From Chryseobacterium gleum (GTDB taxonomy: Bacteria; Bacteroidota; Bacteroidia; Flavobacteriales_D; Sanyastnellaceae), in the NCBI GenBank assembly GCA_945874695.1, contig CAMCHP010000014.1, positions 1-50,587 of the forward strand: 50,587 nucleotides of DNA, written 5' to 3'. Below are positions 26,199 to 33,157 of this stretch, piece by piece. The position numbers and the translations under genes are program-made. The notes below the pieces were generated by a model. It had not been told where the DNA came from and did not search any database. It worked only from the letters and a program-made list of their open reading frames with translations. Positions within the stretch are counted from its first letter, which is position 1, and each line of letters opens with the position of its first letter.

Positions 26199-27329
26199 TC
26201 AAACCATTACGGCAAATGAAAAAAAATACTCCATCTGCTCCATTGGATCGAAGCGGAAATCAATCCGCCCTTTACCATCGCGGGCAATTTGAAGTAACCC
26301 CAGTCCACTACTAAAGCGATCATCGCGCTGCAAACTGGCCTTAAACTTCGCGCGATGCATCTCGCGCAATTCAGCAAGCTCATGCTTACTTATTTCAAGC
26401 AATTCTTGATCTAAATCTTGTTTTTGTAATGCTGTCACGACATTGCCGGTTTGAATTACAAACGAACCCATTTGTTCAGCAATGGTCATTACGCCTTCTT
26501 TCAAACCGTTGGCTGCGTTCGAATGACGCGAGACGTTCTGCAGCATTTCTACCAAAACATGACCTACTTTTCGCGCACAGGCGGAGGTCATGGTTTCTTG
26601 AAGATTCACTTCTGCCATTGACAGCAAAGGCAAAATTGAACGTTGCGATAAATCTCCTTTATACACCATGAGGGTGTTGTGAACCAACATTTGCAGCTGC
26701 AATTCACCCGTTGGCGCACTGAAATCAAACTCTTTTTCAGCGCTTTGCTTGAAGCACACCTGGTTGTGAAAATAAACTACACCGGGCGAAACTTCTTCGA
26801 AGCGGTAACCAATCTTACGTCCTGATTTACGCGCCAACTCAATCAGGCCCAGGCCTGCCCCACCGCGATCGCTGAGATCATTCGACTGCAAGTGCTCCAA
26901 ATACAAGGCTTTCAACTCATTCTTATCAAGTCGATTTACGCGGTCAACAATTTCAGTTAAGCGCTCTTGGTCTTCGGAGGCGATACGGTTGATGGAGTTG
27001 ATGTAAAAGGCATCGTCAAACAATCGAAAACTGAACATCGTGCCCCGATCAGTCAAATCGCATGAAAGAGCGCCTTGCTGGCCGTGTCGCAAGATGTTTT
27101 GAAAACATTCGACCAATAAAAACGACACTTTGCGATTCGAATGTGCTAAGGTTGTATGCTCATCTAAGGTGTACTCACTGATGCCCAAAATCGCATCGGT
27201 GATGCTGTCGTTCATGGCTCCGCGGTAGGCAAACAGCAGTTTAACCTCCGCAAAATTGCAGAAAAGCTGGTGGATGTTTAATCCAGAATTACTCGGCAAC
27301 AACTGTCCCAGCATAGTGCTTTGAGCCAC
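26199..27329 (-). CDS. Tandem SiaB-like protein kinase (two fused DUF6272 domains)
   Basis: A 376-residue cytoplasmic protein made of two copies of the same GHKL-like ATPase domain. Copy 1 (about 1-195) has the N-box Glu74/Asn78/Arg81-His82 in ECFQNILRHG and a glycine box GGAGLGLIELA (157-166). Copy 2 (about 208-376) has Glu261/Asn265/Arg268-His269 in EMLQNVSRHS and SSGLGLLQIA (340-349). SiaB normally has one such domain of about 180 residues and phosphorylates SiaC. Both copies look able to bind ATP. The start is GTG at 27329 or ATG at 27314. It is the first gene of a two-gene unit with the SiaC homologue. Confidence 0.85.
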   Translation of the reverse strand: MAQSTMLGQLLPSNSGLNIHQLFCNFAEVKLLFAYRGAMNDSITDAILGISEYTLDEHTTLAHSNRKVSFLLVECFQNILRHGQQGALSCDLTDRGTMFSFRLFDDAFYINSINRIASEDQERLTEIVDRVNRLDKNELKALYLEHLQSNDLSDRGGAGLGLIELARKSGRKIGYRFEEVSPGVVYFHNQVCFKQSAEKEFDFSAPTGELQLQMLVHNTLMVYKGDLSQRSILPLLSMAEVNLQETMTSACARKVGHVLVEMLQNVSRHSNAANGLKEGVMTIAEQMGSFVIQTGNVVTALQKQDLDQELLEISKHELAELREMHRAKFKASLQRDDRFSSGLGLLQIARDGKGRIDFRFDPMEQMEYFFSFAVMV

Positions 27330-27455
27330 TTCAAAACGATCGCATTGTACGCCACAGATCGCGAAACAATTGGCTTCATGAATGTATACGTTCTTGTGCC
27401 GCAGGTGTTACACTGATCAAATGACTTTTCAGCAAACATTTCAACCGTTTGATTC

Positions 27456-28124
27456 TCACTTGAGTAAATCAGGAAAACGCGACTTAAAACGCTCGAGCCG
27501 GGGGATCGAAACTTTTTGGACGTAAGGGTTGCCCGGATTTAATCGCTCGTAATCTTGATGGTACGCTTCAGCCTCCCAAAATCGGCTGTACGGCACAATT
27601 TCAGTAGCCACGGGATCACGGTACTCGCCTTGGGCCTTCGCTTTGGCCAACTCGGCCATGCTGCGTTCTTCATCGGTGGTGTAGAAAATGGCCGAGCGAT
27701 ACTGCCTGCCAAAGTCTGGATGCTGACCGTTTACCGTTGAGGCGTCGTGTGAACCATAATACACTTCAAGTAATGTTGCGTAGCTGACGGCTTGGGCATC
27801 GTAAATCACCACTACGCTTTCTGTATGTCCGGTTCTTCCAGCACTCACCGCATCGTAAGTCGGATTCTCTTCAGAGCCACCCGCATAGCCCGAAATAACT
27901 TCTTCAACCCCACGAACCGATTCAAAGATGGCCTCAACACACCAGAAACAACCGCTTGCAAAATAAGCGCGAGAAAAACCGTCGTCAGCGTTTGGCGCTA
28001 CCGACCACTTCTTTTTGCTTTTTTGTTCTTCGTGTGGTTGGTCATCGTTAGGATGCTGTGGTTGGCACGCTGCGAAAGCAAGTGCGACAGTTAGGGTAAA
28101 TATGAACATGCGTTGGAATTTCAT
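27456..28124 (-). CDS. msrA: Peptide-methionine (S)-S-oxide reductase, lipoprotein form
   Basis: A 222-residue enzyme that repairs oxidised methionine (S epimer) in proteins. The catalytic motif GCFWC follows YFAS in the mature part, and GYAGG, GHTESV and HDASTVNGQHPDFGRQYRS are intact. The ATG at 28124 gives a signal peptide ending LAFAAC, a lipobox, so the enzyme is probably anchored in the envelope. A charged linker follows (DDQPHEEQKSKKKW). It is divergent from the e(P4) phosphatase gene with 96 bases between. I see no clear promoter on its own side. MsrB is not fused or adjacent. Confidence 0.93.
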   Translation of the reverse strand: MKFQRMFIFTLTVALAFAACQPQHPNDDQPHEEQKSKKKWSVAPNADDGFSRAYFASGCFWCVEAIFESVRGVEEVISGYAGGSEENPTYDAVSAGRTGHTESVVVIYDAQAVSYATLLEVYYGSHDASTVNGQHPDFGRQYRSAIFYTTDEERSMAELAKAKAQGEYRDPVATEIVPYSRFWEAEAYHQDYERLNPGNPYVQKVSIPRLERFKSRFPDLLK

Positions 28125-28171
28125 TTTATTACAACAACGCGCTTTTGCACTTGTTCGTATGCGCATCGCGC

Positions 28172-28201
28172 TTTGCCTTTAAACACGAAATTGTATCTTT
28201 G
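28172..28201 (+). promoter_or_regulatory. Promoter of the e(P4) phosphatase gene (TTTG-N18-TATCTTTG)
   Basis: TTTG at 28172-28175, an 18-base spacer and TATCTTTG at 28194-28201 match the Bacteroidota consensus. The leader to the ATG at 28221 is about 16 bases. Confidence 0.78.
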
Positions 28202-28220
28202 CACTCACACTTCATTGCTC

Positions 28221-29054
28221 ATGGTTCAGAACTATTCCCTTAAAAGTCAAGTTGCGACCTTCGTTTTACTTGCGTTGACCTTTGCTTCGTGCGACCATCC
28301 TGCCGATAGGCAGATCACCCCACCTGCACCGCCGGTGAACTACCAAAATTATTTAACCGCAGCAACGTTGTTCGTACAACACAGCGCAGAGTACAAGGCC
28401 TTGTGTTACCAAGCTTATAATGGAGCTGCAAATACCCTGCGATATCTCGTCAGTGAGGGCGGATCAGCAAATATGGCTGTTGTACTCGACCTCGACGAGA
28501 CCGTGCTCGACAATAGTCCATACACCGGTTGGCAAATCCAGACTAATGCGAGCCACGGCGATTCGACGTGGGCGATTTGGACAAACAAAGCTCAAGCAAT
28601 GGAGGTGCCCGGAGCAGGAGATTTTTTACGAACAGCCGATGAATTGGGCCTGACCTTATTTTATGTTTCAAACCGTGACACCTCCGCTTTAGCAGCTACG
28701 ATCGCCAATATGGCGCAACTTCAACTGCCGCAGCTTGAGCCAGCGCACTTCTACTTAAAGACTTCTACGAGTGATAAAACTGAACGACGTGAAGCAATTG
28801 AGGCCCAAGGCTACCAAATTGTAATGTTCGTAGGCGATAATTTAGGCGATTTCAGTGGTGCGTTTGATAAGCAATCAACGACTCGACGCGCTGCATTAAC
28901 AGATAGTTTGAACACCCGTTTCGGTACCGAGTACATTGTTTTACCCAACCCTGTTTACGGCACATGGGAAGGCGCTTTGTACAATTTTGACCGAACATTA
29001 ACTGACGCGCAACGCGATTCAATTCGCATGCACTTGCTGAAAGTTGGGATCTAA
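28221..29054 (+). CDS. 5'-nucleotidase, lipoprotein e(P4) family (HAD acid phosphatase)
   Basis: A 277-residue outer-membrane or periplasmic lipoprotein; the lipobox is LTFASC (Cys24). The DDDD-type phosphatase motifs are VVLDLDETVLDNSPY (two Asp, Thr), YVSNRD and MFVGDNLGDF. e(P4) of Haemophilus dephosphorylates NMN and nucleotides for cofactor salvage, and a similar periplasmic phosphatase role is inferred. The ATG at 28221 follows a good promoter. A GGATG hairpin copy (28296-28312) starts right after the lipobox cysteine and encodes HPADRQ in the linker. Confidence 0.9.
   Translation: MVQNYSLKSQVATFVLLALTFASCDHPADRQITPPAPPVNYQNYLTAATLFVQHSAEYKALCYQAYNGAANTLRYLVSEGGSANMAVVLDLDETVLDNSPYTGWQIQTNASHGDSTWAIWTNKAQAMEVPGAGDFLRTADELGLTLFYVSNRDTSALAATIANMAQLQLPQLEPAHFYLKTSTSDKTERREAIEAQGYQIVMFVGDNLGDFSGAFDKQSTTRRAALTDSLNTRFGTEYIVLPNPVYGTWEGALYNFDRTLTDAQRDSIRMHLLKVGI
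28296..28312 (-). repeat. GGATG hairpin repeat, copy 7
   Basis: On the minus strand TGCC-TATC-GGCA-GGATG with perfect arms. It sits directly after the lipidation cysteine codon of the e(P4) phosphatase gene and encodes HPADR. Confidence 0.72.
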
Positions 29055-29080
29055 TTCGCAGTGCTAAATCACGGCTAAAT

Positions 29081-29332
29081 TTACACCTGCAAGGGGCGCT
29101 TTCGAGCTGCTACTGCGACAATGAGGCTGGTCACTGTGCCCATAAGCGGTGCAACCATGATGCCCTGCACGATGTAATTTTCTAGTTTGAAATACACTTC
29201 GGCAGCCTCAGCTGTCATATAACCTTGAGCCACTGCTGCTCCTTTGGCGTTTTCAAAGAAGTTTGGGCTAATTAAAAGTGAAGTGATCAACTGCGAAATC
29301 GGTGATAAAATCGTCACCACAAGTGTCACCAC
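29081..29332 (-). pseudogene. C-terminal fragment of a DUF4199-like membrane protein
   Basis: An 83-residue frame with two membrane segments (about residues 2-22 and 53-75). The pattern ISPNFFENAKGAAVAQGYMTAEAAEVYFKLENYIVQ, then a short glycine-containing helix and RKRP, matches the second half of DUF4199 proteins. Those are usually about 160-175 residues with four helices. Upstream in frame there is a stop (29348-29350) after five codons and no ATG; the only starts are GTG codons. It therefore looks like the remnant of a gene that lost its first half, although a short functional version cannot be excluded. About 200 bases of non-coding sequence separate it from tRNA-Glu. Confidence 0.5.
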
Positions 29333-29452
29333 AGGCGCGTGAGCTCCTCAACCGAGAGCCATGAATACAAAACAAATGCCCCATTAAATTTCGATGCGCC
29401 TTGCTTTCATTGGTTTTGAATATAGATTTGAACGTGAAGGTAATTTTTTTTC

Positions 29453-29469
29453 ACCCTACCGGGTGGATG
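29453..29469 (+). repeat. GGATG hairpin repeat, copy 8 (intergenic)
   Basis: ACCC-TACC-GGGT-GGATG with perfect arms that differ fully from the GGCC and TGCC types, so the stem is kept by covariation. It lies in the gap between the DUF4199 remnant and the tRNA-Glu terminator. Confidence 0.7.
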
Positions 29470-29499
29470 GGCGCAGTCGCCAAGGGGAAAATTTAAGGC

Positions 29500-29531
29500 A
29501 AAAAAAAAGCGCTGACTTTGCGATCAGCGCT
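29500..29531 (-). terminator. Terminator of tRNA-Glu
   Basis: On the minus strand an eight-base stem AGCGCTGA/TCAGCGCT with an eight-base loop, followed by nine T. It begins five bases past the tRNA 3' end. Confidence 0.88.
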
Positions 29532-29536
29532 TGGAG

Positions 29537-29608
29537 TAGCCCGTAGGGGAATCGAACCCCTGCTACCAGGATGAAAACCTGGCGTCCTAACCCCTAGACG
29601 AACGGGCC
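29537..29608 (-). tRNA. tRNA-Glu (anticodon UUC)
   Basis: The 72-nucleotide cloverleaf is complete: acceptor GGCCCGT/ACGGGCT (a G-U pair at the end), D arm GTCT/GGAC, anticodon stem CCAGG/CCTGG with loop TTTTCAT (anticodon TTC), and T arm AGGGG-TTCGATT-CCCCT. CCA is not encoded. It has its own promoter and terminator. Confidence 0.97.
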
Positions 29609-29624
29609 GTTGATTTTAGGAGTG

Positions 29625-29655
29625 CAAATATACACAGATCCCAAATCCATCCAAA
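29625..29655 (-). promoter_or_regulatory. Promoter of tRNA-Glu (TTTG-N19-TATATTTG)
   Basis: On the minus strand TTTG at 29652-29655, a 19-base spacer and TATATTTG at 29625-29632 match the consensus. Transcription would start about 13 bases before the tRNA. Confidence 0.8.
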
Positions 29656-29673
29656 AATCTTGGCAATTTTTTT

Positions 29674-30363
29674 TTACCCCTCCGGCAAATCGTCGTCGAA
29701 GCTGAATTTAAAGCCCAAACGTTTGCCGGTAGCAACCTTCAAGGTATGGCTCATCATTTCTACCTCTCCCACTGTAATCTCTTGTACTTGCTGGTAAGGC
29801 GGCGCATACAAGTCAAAACCGAGCGTGTAGGTTATCGCTGAAATCACAAACTCTTTGAACATGGCACGATCGACCTTCGAATTCAAAAAATCATTGAATA
29901 AATAGCCCAACTGACGCTTGCCTTGCACCATAAAGTGTTGTTCACGGTTCACAAAAAGGCGTGCGATGAGGTAACCGCGGTCATGAAGGCGCTGATATTT
30001 GAACGAATCAGCCAAGAAATTGTAGACATTAATGACACCCACGTAACCGTTGAGTTCGTTTTCTTGCAAGTAGCTGCTCTTCCACAAGCTGTTGCCTTCA
30101 TCGAATTGGAATACGTTGGTATGCATATAAAACAAGAGTACATCGCCAGCGACCTTGATTTCGGCCTCGAATTCACCTTTGTCTTTGTAGTAAAACTCTA
30201 CGCGTTCATCGGCATCACCAAAATCTTTCTTGATTTCTTCAACGACCTCAGCAAGCACCACTTTAAGTTGTTTGAAGGCATCTAGGGTTGATGCATACAC
30301 ATCTTGCTTAACAGTTGCTCGTTCGCGAATCAACTTGAGCATTGCTTCTCTTGCTTCATGCAT
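29674..30363 (-). CDS. Conserved protein of unknown function between proS and tRNA-Glu
   Basis: A 229-residue soluble protein; the ATG at 30363 lies 19 bases after proS. A helical N-terminus (REAMLKLIRERATVKQDVY) is followed by a mixed domain with FYYKDKGEFEAEIKVAGDVLLFYMHTN, then NGYVGVINVYNFLADSFKY. I recall the last block as conserved across Bacteroidota proteins of unknown function. It has no signal peptide, cysteine motif or nucleotide-binding loop. It is transcribed with proS, but nothing ties it to translation beyond that. The product family has no name I can give. Confidence 0.78.
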   Translation of the reverse strand: MHEAREAMLKLIRERATVKQDVYASTLDAFKQLKVVLAEVVEEIKKDFGDADERVEFYYKDKGEFEAEIKVAGDVLLFYMHTNVFQFDEGNSLWKSSYLQENELNGYVGVINVYNFLADSFKYQRLHDRGYLIARLFVNREQHFMVQGKRQLGYLFNDFLNSKVDRAMFKEFVISAITYTLGFDLYAPPYQQVQEITVGEVEMMSHTLKVATGKRLGFKFSFDDDLPEG

Positions 30364-30382
30364 TGTTTGGGCGTTTTTATGT

Positions 30383-31855
30383 TTAGTAGGCGCGGGCGAA
30401 AAGCACACGCTGAGTTGAGGGCTTACCTGTTAAAACACATACACCCGACTCGCGCTCATTCTCAATAGGAATGCAGCGAATGGTCGCTTTGCTAAGTTCT
30501 TTAATTTTCTCTTCGGTTTCTGAAGTTCCATCCCAATGTGCAGACACAAAGCCACCTTTGCCATCGAGTACCGCATTAAACTCGTCCCACGAATCAACCT
30601 TCGTTGTGTGTTCGTTGCGGTGCTCTTTTGCACGCTGCAACAGGTTGTCTTGAATTTCATCAAGCAACTTCACAATATAGGCTGCTGCATCGGCCAAATT
30701 GACCAGTGCTTTATCGCCCGTGTCGCGGCGCGCGATCTCAACGGTACTGTTTTCCAAATCGCGCGGCCCCATGGCCACGCGCACTGGAACACCCTTCAAT
30801 TCGTACTCGGCAAATTTCCAACCCGAGCGCTTGGTATCGTCGTCATCGAGCTTTACAGTTAATCCTTTCTCGCGCAGTGCGTTGCAAAGTTCAACGCCTT
30901 TGGCGCTGATTTCGGCTAGTTGCTCATCACCTTTGTAAATTGGCACGAAAACCACATGCAATGGCGCGAGTTTCGGCGGTAGCACCAGTCCCTTGTCATC
31001 GGAGTGCGTCATAATGAGTGCGCCCATTAAGCGTGTAGAAACACCCCAAGAGGTTGCCCACACGTACTCCAAATCGCCTGCTTTAGTCATGAACTGCACG
31101 TCAAACGCTTTGGCGAAATTTTGACCAAGGAAGTGTGAGGTACCTGCCTGCAGTGCCTTACCATCTTGCATCATCGCCTCAATGCAGTAGGTGTCTTCGG
31201 CTCCTGCGAAACGTTCGTTGGGCGATTTTACACCTTTAACAACTGGCATGGCCATCCACCCTTCAGCAAAATCAGCGTATACATCGAGCATACGCAGCGT
31301 TTCTTCCACGGCTTCGGCTTTGGTGGCATGGGCCGTGTGACCCTCTTGCCACAAGAACTCAGCAGTGCGCAGGAACAAGCGCGTACGCATCTCCCAACGA
31401 AACACGTTGGCCCATTGGTTTACCAAGATGGGCAAATCGCGATAGCTTTGAATCCAACCTTTATAGGTGTTCCAAATGATAGTTTCGGAGGTCGGACGAA
31501 TAATGAGCTCCTCGTCTAACTTCGCATCTGGATCGACAATAACACCACCACCGTTGGGATCATTCATCAAACGATAATGCGTCACAACAGCGCACTCCTT
31601 GGCGAACCCTTCAATGTGGCTCGCCTCCTTGCTGAGGTAAGACTTTGGAATTAACAGCGGAAAATAAGCATTCTGATGCCCTGTGTCTTTGAACTTCTTG
31701 TCAAGCACATCCCTAATCTTCTCCCAAATCGCATAGCCATAGGGCTTAATTACCATACACCCTTTGACTTCAGAGTGCTGGGCTAAATCTGCAGCCATGA
31801 CCAACTCATTGTACCACTTCGAATAATTCTCTGAACGCGAGGTCAGCTTTGCCAT
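30383..31855 (-). CDS. proS: Prolyl-tRNA synthetase (short, archaeal/eukaryotic type)
   Basis: A 490-residue class II synthetase that charges tRNA-Pro. Motif 2 is [26 protein letters not shown] and RPTSETIIW lies before it. The central editing domain of the long bacterial form is absent, so this is the ProS type shared with archaea and eukaryotes, which is normal for Bacteroidota. The C-terminus ends in RAY with the zinc-binding-like region CVLTGKPS. Upstream (31890-31897, minus strand) lies TTACTTTG, one mismatch from a -7 box. Confidence 0.96.
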   Translation of the reverse strand: MAKLTSRSENYSKWYNELVMAADLAQHSEVKGCMVIKPYGYAIWEKIRDVLDKKFKDTGHQNAYFPLLIPKSYLSKEASHIEGFAKECAVVTHYRLMNDPNGGGVIVDPDAKLDEELIIRPTSETIIWNTYKGWIQSYRDLPILVNQWANVFRWEMRTRLFLRTAEFLWQEGHTAHATKAEAVEETLRMLDVYADFAEGWMAMPVVKGVKSPNERFAGAEDTYCIEAMMQDGKALQAGTSHFLGQNFAKAFDVQFMTKAGDLEYVWATSWGVSTRLMGALIMTHSDDKGLVLPPKLAPLHVVFVPIYKGDEQLAEISAKGVELCNALREKGLTVKLDDDDTKRSGWKFAEYELKGVPVRVAMGPRDLENSTVEIARRDTGDKALVNLADAAAYIVKLLDEIQDNLLQRAKEHRNEHTTKVDSWDEFNAVLDGKGGFVSAHWDGTSETEEKIKELSKATIRCIPIENERESGVCVLTGKPSTQRVLFARAY

Positions 31856-31893
31856 TTTCTGGTATAATTATTGTTATTTAACAGGCATGCAAA

Positions 31894-31908
31894 GTAATAA
31901 ATTATTAC
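31894..31908. promoter_or_regulatory. Inverted repeat between proS and the Met/Gly-rich lipoprotein gene
   Basis: GTAATAA-A-TTATTAC, a perfect seven-base inverted repeat around one base, overlaps the -7-like TTACTTTG of proS. It could be an operator for either divergent gene. AT-rich palindromes also arise by chance. Confidence 0.3.
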
Positions 31909-31948
31909 CTTGTACTTGAATGCCCCACCGCGTAATCGGTGAATAAAC

Positions 31949-31955
31949 AAAGGAG
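31949..31955 (+). promoter_or_regulatory. Unusual Shine-Dalgarno site AAAGGAG
   Basis: AAAGGAG ends five bases before the ATG at 31961. Most genes in this window have no such site, as expected in Bacteroidota, so this one stands out. Confidence 0.55.
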
Positions 31956-31960
31956 TTATT

Positions 31961-33127
31961 ATGACCCGCACAACATCCCTTTTCGCTACCCTTACGATCG
32001 TCATGTTGGGATTGTCAGCTTGTAATCCGACCCGTTACGCGGTTTCGGCTGATTATGAAGATGATGATCTGTACTACTACCCGGGAGTAGCTTATGTTGA
32101 TGAGCAGCCGCAGGCCACTGCGCAAGCCGAAAACGAAACCCACGCAGAAGAAGATTACTACGACGAAAATCGTGCGAACGATTTCAATCAAGGTTTTTAC
32201 CCCGATCCGCGAATGAACATGGGCATGAATTCACGTGCCAACTGCATGGGCGGAGGCTCACGCTTCCGCATGGGGATGGGCATGGGCTTCCCGATGAGCA
32301 TGGGCGGTATGGGCATGGGTGGCATGGGCATGGGTTACATGATGCCTTCCAACTACTTCTACGGATACAGCGCCTTTGGCAGCCCGATGTGGCAACCAGG
32401 CTTTAATGGCGGCTTCTACGACCCTTGGTATGACCCTTGGATGGGTTCTTGGAACAGCCCGTTCATGAATTCAATGTGCTTCGGCGCAGGTTCAAACTGG
32501 GGCATGGGCAATATGTGGGGTGGAACTTGGGGCCCTCCTTTCTTGAATAGCTGGGGCAGCCCTTGGGGTAATTCATTTTTCGGAATGGGGAACAATTGGT
32601 TCGGTGATATATATGGCTCGAACGGCATCATATACGGACCGCGCCCTTCAGGCTCAAGCGGCTCATCTGTGAACAGCACATACGGTGAAAATGGCACGGG
32701 TGGCGTTTCGCGCATCGGACGCGGCAATACTGGTCAAGTTGGAGACCCTGGCAATACCACACGCCCGAATACAATCCGCAACAACAGCGGTCGAGGCGCT
32801 ACCGAAAACCCAGGTAACAACGACTTCGATTACTTCCGTCCGAACACCCCGGATGTGCAACCTGCACGCCGCGGCGGCAACTCGCGTAACACTGGCGAAT
32901 CAACCGAGCCCAATTCTGAAGGTACGCGACCAAACATCGGAACCTCACCGCGTGAAAGTGGCAACAGCCGCTTTGGCTCAGGCAGTTCGTCAGGAAGCAG
33001 TGGAGACACTCGCCCTGCAGTAACAACGCCTCGTCCATCTAGCGGAGGTTCGATCTCACGTCCATCTAGCGGCGGATCTACTGGTGGTAGCCGTTCGTCG
33101 AGCAGCGGTGGCGGACGACCACGATAA
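31961..33127 (+). CDS. Low-complexity Met/Gly/Trp-rich lipoprotein
   Basis: A 388-residue lipoprotein with lipobox LGLSAC (Cys21). An acidic tyrosine-rich stretch follows (EDDDLYYYPG, EEDYYDEN), then about 110 residues of Met-Gly, Trp-Gly and Asn repeats (residues 85-225). The last 160 residues are Ser/Gly/Arg/Pro-rich and end in a nine-residue tandem repeat, RPSSGGS. No catalytic domain is present. The architecture (acidic-Tyr start, MG/WG centre, disordered tail) resembles proteins called vitellogenin-like in some flavobacteria, which is only a label. It lies 30 bases before a FadL-like porin gene and probably forms an operon with it. It is the one gene here with a strong Shine-Dalgarno site. 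Confidence 0.8.
   Translation: MTRTTSLFATLTIVMLGLSACNPTRYAVSADYEDDDLYYYPGVAYVDEQPQATAQAENETHAEEDYYDENRANDFNQGFYPDPRMNMGMNSRANCMGGGSRFRMGMGMGFPMSMGGMGMGGMGMGYMMPSNYFYGYSAFGSPMWQPGFNGGFYDPWYDPWMGSWNSPFMNSMCFGAGSNWGMGNMWGGTWGPPFLNSWGSPWGNSFFGMGNNWFGDIYGSNGIIYGPRPSGSSGSSVNSTYGENGTGGVSRIGRGNTGQVGDPGNTTRPNTIRNNSGRGATENPGNNDFDYFRPNTPDVQPARRGGNSRNTGESTEPNSEGTRPNIGTSPRESGNSRFGSGSSSGSSGDTRPAVTTPRPSSGGSISRPSSGGSTGGSRSSSSGGGRPR
33032..33072 (+). repeat. 27-base tandem repeat in the lipoprotein tail
   Basis: CGTCCATCTAGCGG occurs twice with a 27-base period and encodes RPSSGGS twice. It is a recent local duplication within low-complexity coding sequence. Confidence 0.6.
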
Positions 33128-33157
33128 ATCGAGGCTTTCACAATAATTTAACCCCTT

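Noticed and set aside
32270-32345. Regularly repeated ATGGGC units as a possible repeat array
   Set aside because: They are Met-Gly codons inside an intact lipoprotein gene and not spaced like a CRISPR or regulatory array.
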